Source: Croceibacterium segetis (GTDB lineage Bacteria; Pseudomonadota; Alphaproteobacteria; Sphingomonadales; Sphingomonadaceae). From it: a stretch of DNA of 64,000 nucleotides. The position numbers were made by a program, and so were the translations under genes. This document shows positions 27,512 to 36,864 of this stretch, piece by piece. Positions within the stretch are counted from its first letter, which is position 1; each line of letters opens with the position of its first letter. The notes under the pieces were generated by a model, which was not told the DNA's origin, did no database searches, and was given only the letters and a program-made list of their open reading frames with translations. Location of the stretch: NCBI RefSeq assembly GCF_011320115.1, contig NZ_JAANOZ010000003.1:186001-250000 (forward strand). Direction: 5' to 3'.

Positions 27512-29776
27512 TTACTTCCGCCGCCCTCGCCCCTGGTGGCGGATGTTGCCCGGCCGACCGCGCGGACCCTGGGCGTGTTTCGGGCGGCTTCGCTCCTTGG
27601 GTGCGACGCGGTCGCCGCGCTTTTCGATTCGCTGGCCGCCGCCTTCGACCGGCTCGAACTTGAGCGCTCCCGTCAGCGGGTTGGCTTCGCCGAGGCGCAG
27701 CTTGAGCGTGTCCCCTAGGCCGAAGCGCTCGCCGGTCTTCTCGCCGACCAGCGCCCGGGCGCCTTCGTCGTAGCGGAAGTAGTCCTGGCCGAGCGTCGAG
27801 ACCGGCACCAGGCCGTCGCCGCCAAGACCGACGATGGTGGCGAAGAAGCCGAAGCTCTGCACCCCGGTGATGCGGGTGTCGAACACCTCGCCGACACGGG
27901 CCGAGAGCCAGGCGGCGACGTAGCGGTCGATGGTGTCGCGCTCGGCCTCCATCGCTCGCCGCTCGGTCCGGCTGATCGCTTCGGTGACCTTTTCGAGGTC
28001 GACGCGATCCTGTTCGGCGAGGCCGGTCAAAGGCGGCAAGTCCGTCGCGGGCTTGGGCTGCTCGAGATGGAACGAATCGACCAGCGCGCGGTGGACCAGC
28101 AAGTCGGCATAGCGGCGGATCGGGCTGGTGAAGTGCGCGTAACTGCCCAGCGCGAGGCCGAAGTGCCCGGCGTTCTGCGGACCGTAATAGGCTTGCGTCT
28201 GGCTCCGCAGCACCGCCTCCATGACCAGCGCCTTTTCGGCGTCGTCGGCGATGTCCTTGATCATGCGGTTGAACAGCCCCGGCGTGATCACCTGGCCGAG
28301 TGCGAGGTTCTTGCCGATGGATTTGAAGTAGTCCTTGAGCGCGACCAGCTTCTCGCGCGTCGGCGGCTCGTGAATGCGGTAGACGACCGGATGGGCCTTG
28401 CTTTCGAGCGCTTTGGCCGCGGCGACGTTGGCGGCGATCATGAAGTCCTCGACCACGCGGTGTGCGTCGAGCCGCTCACGCAACGCGATTTCGGCGATCT
28501 TGCCGTGCTCGTCGAGTACGACGCGGCGCTCGGGCAGCTCGAGCTCGAGCGGGTCGCGCGCCTCGCGGGCGGCGTTCAGCAGCTTCCACGCGGCCCACAG
28601 GTTGCGCAGCTGCGGTTCTTCGCCCGCGCCGTCGAAGCGCGCCTGCGCGTCCTCATAGGCGATGACCTCGGCGATGCGGACCAGCGCGCGGGCGAAACGG
28701 TAGGAGGTGATCCGGCCCTGCGCGTCGATCGCCAGGTGGCAGGCCATCGCCGCGCGGTCGGCGCCTACCTTGAGCGAGCAGACGTCGGCGCTGAGCACCT
28801 CGGGCAGCATCGGCACGACGCGGTCGGGGAAATAGACCGAGTTGCCGCGCTTGCGCGCCTCACGGTCGACCTGCCCGCCGGGGCGGACGTAGAAGCTGAC
28901 GTCGGCGATGGCGACCACCGCCTTGAAACCGCCCTCGCCGTCGGGCTCGGCCCAGATGGCGTCGTCGTGGTCGCGCGCGTCGGCGGGATCGATCGCCACG
29001 ATGGGCAGGTGCCGCAAGTCCTCGCGCTTGTCCTCGCTCAGCGGCAGTTTCGCTGCGAGTTGCGCTTCGGCCAGCGTTGCCTCGGCAAAGACGTCGGGGA
29101 TGCCGTATTTGTGAATCGCGATGAGGCTGAACGAACGCGGGGCAAGCGGGTCGCCGAGCACTTCGAGCACCCTAACCCCGCCGCGCTGCGACTTGCCGAC
29201 CGGTTCGGCGAGCACGAGCATGCCCTTCTCCGCGGCGCCGACGTCCGACACCGGGAAGGAATTGCGCACACGCTTGTCTACGGGGGCGAGCCAGGGTTTG
29301 CCCGCGCCGTCGAGCTCGATCACCCCCAGCATCGCCTCGGCGGTAGCAGGCAGCTTCTTGATCGGATGAGCGCGCCAGCCCTTGCCGGCTTCTTCGGTGC
29401 GCGCGAGCACACGGTCGCCCTTGCGCAGCGCCCCGCCCTTCTTGCTCTCGACAATCCGCACCCGCGGCGGCGCCATGCCGTCATCGGGTTGCCAGGCGTC
29501 GGGCACGGCGAGCGGATAGCCTTCTTCGGTATCGACCACGCGCAGCACCGTGACCTTGGGCAGCCCGCCCATCCGGTGATAGGCGCTCTTGCGGCCGTCG
29601 ATCAGCCCTTCCTCGGCCATGTCGCCGAGCAGCTTCTTGAGGGCGATCTTCTCCTGCCCCTTGAGCCCGAAGGCGCGCGCGATCTCGCGCTTGCCGGCGG
29701 GGCCGTCGGCTGTGCGGATGAATTCGAGGACCTGCTCCGCTGAGGGCAGGCCATGTTGCTTCTTCATCGCCGCCAT
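27512..29776 (-). CDS. rnr: ribonuclease R
   Basis: RNase R is a processive 3'-5' exoribonuclease that degrades structured RNA. The 754-aa protein has an N-terminal winged-helix-like region (KREIARAFGLKGQEKIALKKLL), cold-shock domains, the RNB catalytic domain with DPADARDHDDAIW, a C-terminal S1 domain (GVQSFGFFATIVGLGGDGLVPVS) and a basic tail. ATG at 29776 and 29767 are both possible. It follows proS by 28 bp and is likely co-transcribed with it. Confidence 0.95.
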   Translation of the reverse strand: MAAMKKQHGLPSAEQVLEFIRTADGPAGKREIARAFGLKGQEKIALKKLLGDMAEEGLIDGRKSAYHRMGGLPKVTVLRVVDTEEGYPLAVPDAWQPDDGMAPPRVRIVESKKGGALRKGDRVLARTEEAGKGWRAHPIKKLPATAEAMLGVIELDGAGKPWLAPVDKRVRNSFPVSDVGAAEKGMLVLAEPVGKSQRGGVRVLEVLGDPLAPRSFSLIAIHKYGIPDVFAEATLAEAQLAAKLPLSEDKREDLRHLPIVAIDPADARDHDDAIWAEPDGEGGFKAVVAIADVSFYVRPGGQVDREARKRGNSVYFPDRVVPMLPEVLSADVCSLKVGADRAAMACHLAIDAQGRITSYRFARALVRIAEVIAYEDAQARFDGAGEEPQLRNLWAAWKLLNAAREARDPLELELPERRVVLDEHGKIAEIALRERLDAHRVVEDFMIAANVAAAKALESKAHPVVYRIHEPPTREKLVALKDYFKSIGKNLALGQVITPGLFNRMIKDIADDAEKALVMEAVLRSQTQAYYGPQNAGHFGLALGSYAHFTSPIRRYADLLVHRALVDSFHLEQPKPATDLPPLTGLAEQDRVDLEKVTEAISRTERRAMEAERDTIDRYVAAWLSARVGEVFDTRITGVQSFGFFATIVGLGGDGLVPVSTLGQDYFRYDEGARALVGEKTGERFGLGDTLKLRLGEANPLTGALKFEPVEGGGQRIEKRGDRVAPKERSRPKHAQGPRGRPGNIRHQGRGRRK

Positions 29777-29804
29777 GTGGCGACTGCCGAGGCGCGGCAC
29801 AACC

Positions 29805-31346
29805 TCAATAGGCGCGCGCGACCAGAATCCGCTCGACCGCCGCTTCGCCGGTGAACAGGCACTTGCCGTCCGCTGGCGCGGCGTTGGCCGGCACGTTGCG
29901 GAAGGTCAGCTTGAGCGCCTTCAACTGCTCGACGACCTTGTCGAGCGCCGCGCCCTCGGGCCGCGACCACTGCACTTCAGCCCAGCCCGGGAAGCGCTGG
30001 TTCTCGGCGAAGAACGCCTTCAGCGCATCGAGACTGTCGATGTCGCGCGCCACGTTGGCCTCGCGGCGTCCGGCCGCCTGTTCGAACAGCGCGCGCTGGA
30101 TTTCGTCGAGCATCGCGGGGGCCTTGGCGGCGATCTCGTCGCGCGGCGTGAAGGCAAAGTCCGGTTTCGCCGCGTCGTTCCACAACCGGTCGCGGCGCAG
30201 CACCGCACCCTTGCCGTCGGCCATGTCGCGCGGGCCGACCTCGACGATCAGCGGCGCGCCCTTGCGGACCCAGTCCCAGCGCTTGGCTGCGGCCTTGCCC
30301 GGTTTGGCGTCGAGCAGCACGCGCAGCGGCTCGCCGAACGCCGATTGCTGCAGCAACGCGCCGCGCAACTCTTCGCAATAGGCCAGCAATGCCGCATCAC
30401 CGTCGTCCTCGCGCAGCATCGGCAGGATCACCACCTGGAACGGCGCCAGCGTCGGCGGCACGCGCAGCCCGTCGTCGTCGCCGTGGACCATGATCATCGC
30501 CCCGACCATGCGGGTCGACACGCCCCAGCTGGTCGTGTGGCAGAATTGCTGGGTGCCTTCACGGTCCTGGAACCTGATGTCCGCCGCCTCGGCGAAGCTG
30601 GTGCCGAGGTAGTGGCTGGTGCCGGCCTGGAGCGCCTTGCCGTCCTGCATCATCGCCTCGATCGAGAACGTCGCTTCGGCGCCGGGGAAGCGCTCGTTGG
30701 CCGGCTTCTCGCCGACGACCACCGGGATCGCCGCATCTTCCTCGGCGAAGGCGCGGTACATCTCGAGCGCGCGCAGCGTCTCCGCCATCGCGTCTTCGGC
30801 GCTGGCGTGCGCGGTGTGGCCTTCCTGCCAGAGGAACTCGCTGGTGCGCAGGAACATCCGCGTGCGCATTTCCCAGCGCACCACGTTGGCCCACTGGTTG
30901 AGCAGCAGCGGCAAGTCGCGCCAGCTCTGGATCCAGCGGCTCATCGCGTCGCCGATGATCGTTTCCGAGGTCGGCCGGACGATCAGCGGCTCTTCCAGCT
31001 TGGCCTCGGGATCGGGAATCAGCCCGCCCTTGCCGTCGGAGATCAGCCGGTGATGCGTGACCACCGCCATTTCCTTGGCGAAGCCTTCGACGTGCGCCGC
31101 CTCGCGCACGAAGTTGCTCAGCGGGATGAACAGCGGGAAATAGGCGTTCTGCACACCGGCGGCCTTTATCCGCCGGTCCATCAGGTGCTGCATCCGCTCC
31201 CAGATGCCCCAGCCCCACGGCTTGATCACCATGCACCCGCGCACGCCCGATTCCTCGGCCATGTCGGCGGACGAGATCACTTCCTGGTACCATTGCGCGA
31301 AGTCGTCCTCGCGCTTGATGGTCAATGCGTGGCGAATGGCGATCAC
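29805..31346 (-). CDS. proS: prolyl-tRNA synthetase, archaeal/eukaryote-like type
   Basis: The enzyme charges tRNA-Pro. The 513-aa class II synthetase shows the motifs of the archaeal/eukaryote-like form: VRGCMVIKPWGWGIWE, NAYFPLFIPLS, EEPLIVRPTSETII, NQWANVVRWEMRTRMFLRT, EFLWQEGHTAHA and TTSWGVSTRMVGAMIMVHGD. It ends in ARAY, with the C-terminal Tyr conserved in this type. There is no bacterial editing insertion. Most proteobacteria carry the other ProRS type. It is upstream of rnr. Confidence 0.95.
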   Translation of the reverse strand: MIAIRHALTIKREDDFAQWYQEVISSADMAEESGVRGCMVIKPWGWGIWERMQHLMDRRIKAAGVQNAYFPLFIPLSNFVREAAHVEGFAKEMAVVTHHRLISDGKGGLIPDPEAKLEEPLIVRPTSETIIGDAMSRWIQSWRDLPLLLNQWANVVRWEMRTRMFLRTSEFLWQEGHTAHASAEDAMAETLRALEMYRAFAEEDAAIPVVVGEKPANERFPGAEATFSIEAMMQDGKALQAGTSHYLGTSFAEAADIRFQDREGTQQFCHTTSWGVSTRMVGAMIMVHGDDDGLRVPPTLAPFQVVILPMLREDDGDAALLAYCEELRGALLQQSAFGEPLRVLLDAKPGKAAAKRWDWVRKGAPLIVEVGPRDMADGKGAVLRRDRLWNDAAKPDFAFTPRDEIAAKAPAMLDEIQRALFEQAAGRREANVARDIDSLDALKAFFAENQRFPGWAEVQWSRPEGAALDKVVEQLKALKLTFRNVPANAAPADGKCLFTGEAAVERILVARAY

Positions 31347-31401
31347 TGCGAAAAATCCGAATCTGTCATGTCAAAGGCGGCGGGCGATGCCCCGCCGCGG
31401 G

Positions 31402-31959
31402 CTATTTGCCAAGCTCGTCGAGCTTGCGCTGCATCGCGGCCATCTGTTCGCGCAGCGCGTCGATGTCGCTCGCGGGCTTGGGCGCGGGTGGCGGCGCGCC
31501 CTCGCCCTTGGGCATGAACGCACTCGCCGCCGCCTTGAACATCGCCATATTGGTTTCGGCCAGACGGGCGAAGGCTTGCGGGTCCACGCTTGCCTTGAAC
31601 GCGTCCTGCAGCTTCGCCTGGTTGGCGCGGAAGTTTTCCATCGAGGCTTCGAGGTACTGCGGCATCATCGCCTGCATCGAATTGCCGTACATCGAGATCA
31701 GCTGGCGCAGGAAGCCGACGGGCAGCATCTGCTCGCCGCCGCTCGATTCTTCTTCCATGATGATCTGGGTGAGGATCTGGTGGGTGATGTCGCTCCCCGT
31801 CTTGGCGTCGAGCACCTGAAAGTCGATCCCCTCGCGGGTCATCCGCGCCAGATCGTCGAGCGTGATGTAGCTCGAGCTGCGGGTGTTGTAGAGTCGGCGG
31901 TTGGCGTACTTCTTGACGATGACGGTTTCGTCGGCATTTCCAGTAGCTTGGTCCGCCAT
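31402..31959 (-). CDS. phaR: polyhydroxyalkanoate synthesis regulator PhaR
   Basis: PhaR represses PHA granule genes and binds PHA. The 185-aa protein has the N-terminal DNA-binding PHB_acc_N domain (VIVKKYANRRLYNTRSSSYI), then PHB_acc domains (ITHQILTQIIMEEES, RQLISMYGNSMQAMMPQYLE) and an Ala/Pro-rich tail ending in a short coiled coil (LREQMAAMQRKLDEL). The ATG at 31959 matches the family start. No PHA synthase gene is in the window; it lies between alr and proS. Confidence 0.93.
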   Translation of the reverse strand: MADQATGNADETVIVKKYANRRLYNTRSSSYITLDDLARMTREGIDFQVLDAKTGSDITHQILTQIIMEEESSGGEQMLPVGFLRQLISMYGNSMQAMMPQYLEASMENFRANQAKLQDAFKASVDPQAFARLAETNMAMFKAAASAFMPKGEGAPPPAPKPASDIDALREQMAAMQRKLDELGK

Positions 31960-32027
31960 CGTGCCCACTCCATGCTGCGCAGCAAACCCGCTTAGCACTT
32001 GCAGCAATCGCGGCGCAACATGGTTAC

Positions 32028-33074
32028 TCAGGCGGAGCGCTGGAAGCGTCGGCCGAGGGTCGTCAGCAGCTCGTACTGCGACAATCCGCTGCGATCGGCG
32101 GCTTGCGGCAAGTCGTAAGGAATATCGAGCCAGTCGCCTTCGCGCAGATCGGGCGCCGCGCGGCAATCGACCACCACCATGTCCATCGACACGAGCCCGA
32201 GCAGCGGCAGCACGGCCTCGCCGAAACGCAGCGCGCCTTTGCCCGACCAGCAGCGAAGGAAGCCGTCGGCGTAGCCGAGCGATACGGTGGCCGCGCGCAT
32301 TTTCCTCTCGGCGGTGTAGGTGGCGTTGTAGCCGACGCTGTCGCCGGGCGAGAGATCGCGCAGTTGCAGGACGGCCGCCTGTGGATGGGCGACCTGGCGG
32401 ATGTCGCCGGCGAGTTCCGGGCGCGGCACGCCGCCGTACAGCGACAGGCCGGGGCGCGTGATGTCGAAAGCATAACCGCGTCCCAGCGCGATGCCGGCGC
32501 TGTTGGCGAGGCTGCGGCGGCGATGCGGCATTTGCTGCGCCAGGTCCTCGAAAAGCCGGCGCTGGGCCTCATTCTGCGCGCTGTCCTCGTCGGCGGACGC
32601 GAGATGCGACATCAACGTTTCGATCTCGAGCCGGCCGACAAGCGCGTCGCCGACGTCGCCCGGCGGCAGGCCCAACCGGTTGATCCCGGTGTCGACCATC
32701 ATGTCGCACCGCCCTCCGCCGCCGTCGAGCCAGAGCCGCGCCTGATAGAGGCTGTTGATCACCGGCCGCACGCCGGTCTCGCGCGCAAAAGCCACGTCGT
32801 CCGGTCCGATCGGGCCGTGCAGCACGACAACCTGCTCGGGCGCCGCATATTCGAGCAGGTCGGTCACTTCGCTCCAGTGGGCGACATAGAACGTCTCGCA
32901 GCCGGCCTCGCGCAACACCGGCACGGCGTTGGCGACGCCGATCCCGTAGGCGTCGGCCTTGACCGCCGCGCCGGCCCGGGCGCTGCCGGACAGCCGATCG
33001 AGCGCTCGCCAGTTGCCCGCCAGCGCCTCGCGATCGAGCCGCAGGCGCAGCGAGCGCGGAGGGGGTTCGCTCAT
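32028..33074 (-). CDS. alr: alanine racemase
   Basis: Alr makes D-alanine for peptidoglycan. The 348-aa PLP enzyme has the Schiff-base lysine in AAVKADAYGIG, DTGINRLGL, RPGLSLYGG and the catalytic tyrosine in SVGYNATYTAER, then SMDMVVVD. Length is normal. The ATG overlaps the stop of the MHS transporter gene (ATGA). Confidence 0.94.
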   Translation of the reverse strand: MSEPPPRSLRLRLDREALAGNWRALDRLSGSARAGAAVKADAYGIGVANAVPVLREAGCETFYVAHWSEVTDLLEYAAPEQVVVLHGPIGPDDVAFARETGVRPVINSLYQARLWLDGGGGRCDMMVDTGINRLGLPPGDVGDALVGRLEIETLMSHLASADEDSAQNEAQRRLFEDLAQQMPHRRRSLANSAGIALGRGYAFDITRPGLSLYGGVPRPELAGDIRQVAHPQAAVLQLRDLSPGDSVGYNATYTAERKMRAATVSLGYADGFLRCWSGKGALRFGEAVLPLLGLVSMDMVVVDCRAAPDLREGDWLDIPYDLPQAADRSGLSQYELLTTLGRRFQRSA

Positions 33075-34450
33075 GAGTCTTCGAAGTCTTTCGGCGGTCC
33101 GCCGGGCAGGCCCCACACGGCCACGACCAAGGCCACCAGCACCACGCCCCAAGTATACCACAGTTCCGAATAGGGATTGTGCGTCTTGGCGACGATCCAG
33201 GTGGCGATCAGCGGCAGGAAGCCGCCGAAGTAGCCGGTGCCGAAGTGATAGGGGATCGAGACCGAGCTGTAGCGGATCTGCGGCGGGAACATCTCTGCCA
33301 GCAATGCGGCGACCGAGCCGTAAGTCGCGCCCGACAACGCCGAGAGCGCGAGCAGCGCGGCCATGATGACGATGAGCTGCCCACCGCCTGGCGTAATCTT
33401 CACGTCCGGTCCGGAGACGGCCAGCGAAGGCTCCATTGCCCAACCGATCGCCCAGAAGCACGGGAACAGCAGCACCAGCGTGAGCGCATAGCCCCAGACG
33501 ATCGGCGCCTTGCGGCCGACCTTGTCGGAAAGCGATCCGAAGAACACGAAGAAGCCCATGCCGACCATGGCGGCGATGCCGACGATGATTTCGGCCGCCG
33601 TCTCGTCGACCCGCATCGGCCCGGTGAGGAACGACAGCCCCCGGAACATCGCCGTGTACCAGATCACCGTCAGCCCCGCGGCGACGCCGAACAGCGCGAC
33701 GAACAGGCGTTTGGGATTGCCCGGATAGGTGAAGCTTTCGGTGAACGGGTTCTTGGCCTGCCGCCCTTCGGCTCGCATCGCCTGGAACACCGGGCTTTCC
33801 GAGAGCTTGAGCCGCATCCACAGGCTGATCGCCAGCAGCGCCAGGCTGAGGACGAACGGCACGCGCCAGCCCCAGTCGGCCCACACCGCCGGGCCGAGCA
33901 ACGCTTTGCAGGCCAACACCACAATCAGACTGAGCACGAACCCGCCGACCACACTCGCCTGGATGAAGCCGGTGTAGAAGCCGCGCTTGTTCGGCGGGCA
34001 ATGCTCGGAGACGAAAATCGCCGCGCCGCCGTACTCGCCGCCGAGCGCGAGGCCTTGCATGATCCGCAGCAGGATGACGATGGCCGGAGCGGCGAGGCCG
34101 AGCGTGTGAACCGAGGGGACAAGGCCGACTCCGGCGGTGGCGATACCCATCAGCGTGACGGTGACCAGGAAGGTATACTTGCGGCCGAGCTTGTCGCCGA
34201 GATAGCCAAACAGGATCGCCCCAAGCGGGCGGAAGCCGAAGCCGACCGCGAACCCGGCCCAGACCGTCAGCTGCCGGGCAAGTTCGTTGTCCGAGGGCAC
34301 GAACGCCGCGCCGATCAGCGAGGCGAGCGTGCCGTAGATGAAGAAGTCGTACCACTCGAAGATCGTGCCCATCGAGGAGGCGGCGATCACCAGGCGGATG
34401 TCGGCCGCGCTGGGCTCGTGGTGGATTGCCGGCGACGCTGCGGTGGCCAT
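33071..34450 (-). CDS. MFS transporter, MHS (metabolite:H+ symporter) family
   Basis: A 459-aa, twelve-helix permease. The family signatures are TIFEWYDFFIYGTLA in helix 1, GFGFRPLGAILFGYLGDKLGRK between helices 2 and 3, and LRIMQGLALGGEYGGAAIFVSEHCP after helix 4. Related proteins carry osmolytes, dicarboxylates or shikimate; the substrate here cannot be told. It is coupled to alr at its 3' end. Confidence 0.9.
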   Translation of the reverse strand: MATAASPAIHHEPSAADIRLVIAASSMGTIFEWYDFFIYGTLASLIGAAFVPSDNELARQLTVWAGFAVGFGFRPLGAILFGYLGDKLGRKYTFLVTVTLMGIATAGVGLVPSVHTLGLAAPAIVILLRIMQGLALGGEYGGAAIFVSEHCPPNKRGFYTGFIQASVVGGFVLSLIVVLACKALLGPAVWADWGWRVPFVLSLALLAISLWMRLKLSESPVFQAMRAEGRQAKNPFTESFTYPGNPKRLFVALFGVAAGLTVIWYTAMFRGLSFLTGPMRVDETAAEIIVGIAAMVGMGFFVFFGSLSDKVGRKAPIVWGYALTLVLLFPCFWAIGWAMEPSLAVSGPDVKITPGGGQLIVIMAALLALSALSGATYGSVAALLAEMFPPQIRYSSVSIPYHFGTGYFGGFLPLIATWIVAKTHNPYSELWYTWGVVLVALVVAVWGLPGGPPKDFEDS

Positions 34451-34480
34451 CTTGTTCCTCTCGCTCCCTTGCCGCTTCGA

Positions 34481-34915
34481 TTAGCGGTCGGCACCGGCAG
34501 TGGAAAGGGCGTCGCGCGCGGCCGTCCACGGGAGCATGATCGCCCCGTGGCGAGCGGGAAATGCGCGCGCCGGCGCGATCGCCGCGAGGCCGGGCCAGTC
34601 GGGCGGATCGCCGCTTCCCGCAAGCCATGCGCTCAGCGCCGTGAAAGCGGCATCGACGTCGTCGCGGCTGCGGCCCTGCGCGGCGCGGGCGAAGATCGCC
34701 GCCGTCGCCTGGCCGACGGCGCAGGCACGAACCTGCAGGCCAATGGCTTCGATCCGGCCTTCGGAATCGAGCGCCAGATCGACGGTGAGAGTGCTGCCGC
34801 AGCTCTTCGAGCGGGCTTGCCCGTGCAGCGGCAGCGAACGATCCGCCGGGTAATCCGCCAGCGCGACCGCCAGCGCCAGCAGCTCGGGCGTGTAGAGCTT
34901 GTCAGCGCCGGCCAT
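34481..34915 (-). CDS. IscU/NifU-like Fe-S scaffold-related protein
   Basis: A 144-aa protein related to Fe-S cluster scaffolds: YTPELLALAVALADYP, HGQARSKSCGSTLTVDL with the first conserved Cys, and LQVRACAVGQATAAIFA with the second. The third scaffold cysteine of IscU/SufU is missing; the C-terminal RHGAIMLPWTAA has Gly where SufU has Cys. It may be a regulatory or divergent relative and not a working scaffold. The ATG shares its A with the cvpA stop. Confidence 0.85.
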   Translation of the reverse strand: MAGADKLYTPELLALAVALADYPADRSLPLHGQARSKSCGSTLTVDLALDSEGRIEAIGLQVRACAVGQATAAIFARAAQGRSRDDVDAAFTALSAWLAGSGDPPDWPGLAAIAPARAFPARHGAIMLPWTAARDALSTAGADR

Positions 34916-35445
34916 CAGCGCCTCGCGCGGACGACTGCGTCCTCCTGCTTGATCCGCTCGCGACGCGCCTCGATCAGCTGCACCATCGCTTCGGAGCCGG
35001 CATTGATGAACGAATAGCTGCGCGCATTCCTGATCCATGCCGGGCGGCCTTCGGTGCCCCACACGGTGTCGTAGCCGAGCACCAGCAAGGAGAAGGCGAT
35101 AATGACCATGATTACCCCTTTTACCGCGCCGAAGCCGAAGCCGAGGACGCGGTCGAACGGACCGATGATCGAATTGCGCGACGCCTTTCCGAGGCGCCCG
35201 GCGATCAGCTTCATCGCCGCATAGGGGATCAGCAGCAGCAGCGCGAAGGCGAGCAGCGCCGCGGTGGTCGGGGTGCCGATGTAATTCGCAAGGACTTCGG
35301 TCAGATCGGTGTGGAGGTAGCGGATCGCGAAGATCGCCAGGATCCACGCCGCCAGCGAGAGCACTTCCTGCACGAAGCCGCGCATGAAGCCGCCGACGGC
35401 CGCGACGCCGACGACCAGCAGAACGATAATGTCGAAACCCGTCAT
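34915..35445 (-). CDS. cvpA: CvpA-family membrane protein
   Basis: A 176-aa inner-membrane protein with four hydrophobic segments: FDIIVLLVVGVAAVGGFMRG, LSLAAWILAIFAIRYL, a TTAALLAFALLLLIPY segment and GAVKGVIMVIIAFSLLVL, with the conserved GxxRGxxxE motif (GFMRGFVQEVLS) and FDRVLGFGFG. E. coli CvpA is needed for colicin V production; its general role is unclear. It starts 15 bp after radA. Confidence 0.9.
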   Translation of the reverse strand: MTGFDIIVLLVVGVAAVGGFMRGFVQEVLSLAAWILAIFAIRYLHTDLTEVLANYIGTPTTAALLAFALLLLIPYAAMKLIAGRLGKASRNSIIGPFDRVLGFGFGAVKGVIMVIIAFSLLVLGYDTVWGTEGRPAWIRNARSYSFINAGSEAMVQLIEARRERIKQEDAVVRARR

Positions 35446-35460
35446 CGGGCGTGGAACCTA

Positions 35461-36825
35461 TTAGCCCGCCATGATCCGGTCAACGAGCTTCGGCAGGCGA
35501 TCGATGCCCTGGTAGCGCAAGCCTTGCGGGACATCACCGATATCCTCCGGCCCGCAGGCGAGTTCGAAGCCGAGCTTGGCTGCTTCGCGCAGCCGCAGCC
35601 CGGCGTGCGCGACCGGACGGACTTCGCCGGCGAGCGAGACCTCGCCGAACCAGGCGCTGCGCAGCGGCAAGGCCTTGTCGGCGAGCGCCGAGATCAGCGC
35701 CGCGGCCACCGCGACGTCGGCGGCGGGATCGGACAGGCGATAACCACCCGAGACGTTGAGATAGACTTCGGCCGAGCTGAAGTTGAGCCCGCAACGCGAT
35801 TCGAGCACCGCCAGCAGCATCGCCAGCCGTCCCCCATCCCAGCCGACCACCGCGCGTCGCGGCGTGGCGCCCGATTGCAGCCGCACGATCAGCGCCTGGA
35901 CCTCGACCAGGACGGGCCGCGTCCCTTCGAGCGCCGGGAAGACCGCGCTGCCGGCAACCGGCTCCTCGCGCCCGGTGAGGAACAGCGACGAGGGGTTGGG
36001 CACTTCGTCGAGCCCCTGCCCGGCCATCGCGAACACGCCGATCTCGTCGACCGCGCCGAAGCGGTTCTTGAGCGCGCGGAGGATGCGGTACTGGTGGCTG
36101 CGCTCGCCCTCGAAGCTCATCACCACGTCGACCATGTGCTCGAGCACGCGCGGACCGGCGATCGTGCCGTCCTTGGTCACGTGACCGACCAGCACCAGCG
36201 CGCAGCCGCTCTCCTTGGCATAGCGGATCAGCTCGAAGGCGCAGCCGCGCACCTGGCTGACGGTGCCGGGCGCGCCTTCGATGGTGTCGGAGTGCATGGT
36301 CTGGATCGAATCGATCACCAGCAGCTCGGGCGCCTTGCCCTGCCCCAGCGTCGTCAGGATATCGCGCACCGACGTCGCCGAAGCGAAGCGGATCGCGGCG
36401 CCCGCATGGCCGAGCCGGGCGGCGCGCAGGCGCACTTGCCCCGCGGCCTCCTCGCCGCTGACGTAGACGACGTCCGCGCCCTCGCCAGCCAGTCTGGCGC
36501 TGGCCTGCAGCAGCAGGGTCGACTTGCCGATGCCGGGATCGCCGCCCATCAGGATCGCCGCGCCGGGCACCAGCCCGCCGCCGAGAGCGCGGTCGAATTC
36601 GGCAAGACCGGTCGAGCGCCGCCTGAGCGGTTCGCCGGGAGCGTCGAGCTTGACGAATTCGATGGCCCGGCCGCCGTTGGACAGGTCGTGCTTCAGCGAA
36701 AAGACGCTCGCCGGCGTGTCCTCGACCAGCGTGTTCCACTCGGCGCAGTCGCCGCATTGCCCCTGCCAGCGGTGCGACACCGCCCCGCAGGCCTGGCAGA
36801 CATAACGGCGCTTGGTCTTCGACAT
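35461..36825 (-). CDS. radA: DNA repair protein RadA
   Basis: RadA promotes branch migration in homologous recombination. The 454-aa protein has an N-terminal four-cysteine zinc finger (CQACG, CGDC), Walker A GDPGIGKST, the RadA-specific KNRFG motif (ALKNRFGAVDEIGVF), and a C-terminal Lon-protease-like domain (VNVSGGYRLSDPAADVAVAAAL). The ATG at 36825 is preceded by an SOS-box-like GTTC-N7-GTTC, suggesting LexA control. cvpA follows. Confidence 0.95.
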   Translation of the reverse strand: MSKTKRRYVCQACGAVSHRWQGQCGDCAEWNTLVEDTPASVFSLKHDLSNGGRAIEFVKLDAPGEPLRRRSTGLAEFDRALGGGLVPGAAILMGGDPGIGKSTLLLQASARLAGEGADVVYVSGEEAAGQVRLRAARLGHAGAAIRFASATSVRDILTTLGQGKAPELLVIDSIQTMHSDTIEGAPGTVSQVRGCAFELIRYAKESGCALVLVGHVTKDGTIAGPRVLEHMVDVVMSFEGERSHQYRILRALKNRFGAVDEIGVFAMAGQGLDEVPNPSSLFLTGREEPVAGSAVFPALEGTRPVLVEVQALIVRLQSGATPRRAVVGWDGGRLAMLLAVLESRCGLNFSSAEVYLNVSGGYRLSDPAADVAVAAALISALADKALPLRSAWFGEVSLAGEVRPVAHAGLRLREAAKLGFELACGPEDIGDVPQGLRYQGIDRLPKLVDRIMAG

Positions 36826-36841
36826 GCGCACAGGTTAACCG

Positions 36842-36856
36842 GAACGAAAAGGGAAC
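36842..36856 (-). promoter_or_regulatory. LexA (SOS) box of alphaproteobacterial type
   Basis: On the minus strand GTTCCCTTTTCGTTC matches the alphaproteobacterial LexA consensus GTTC-N7-GTTC exactly, ending 16 bp before the radA ATG, where a bound repressor would block transcription. The consensus is established for this class of bacteria; the binding here is inferred. Confidence 0.6.
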
Positions 36857-36864
36857 GCAAGCCT

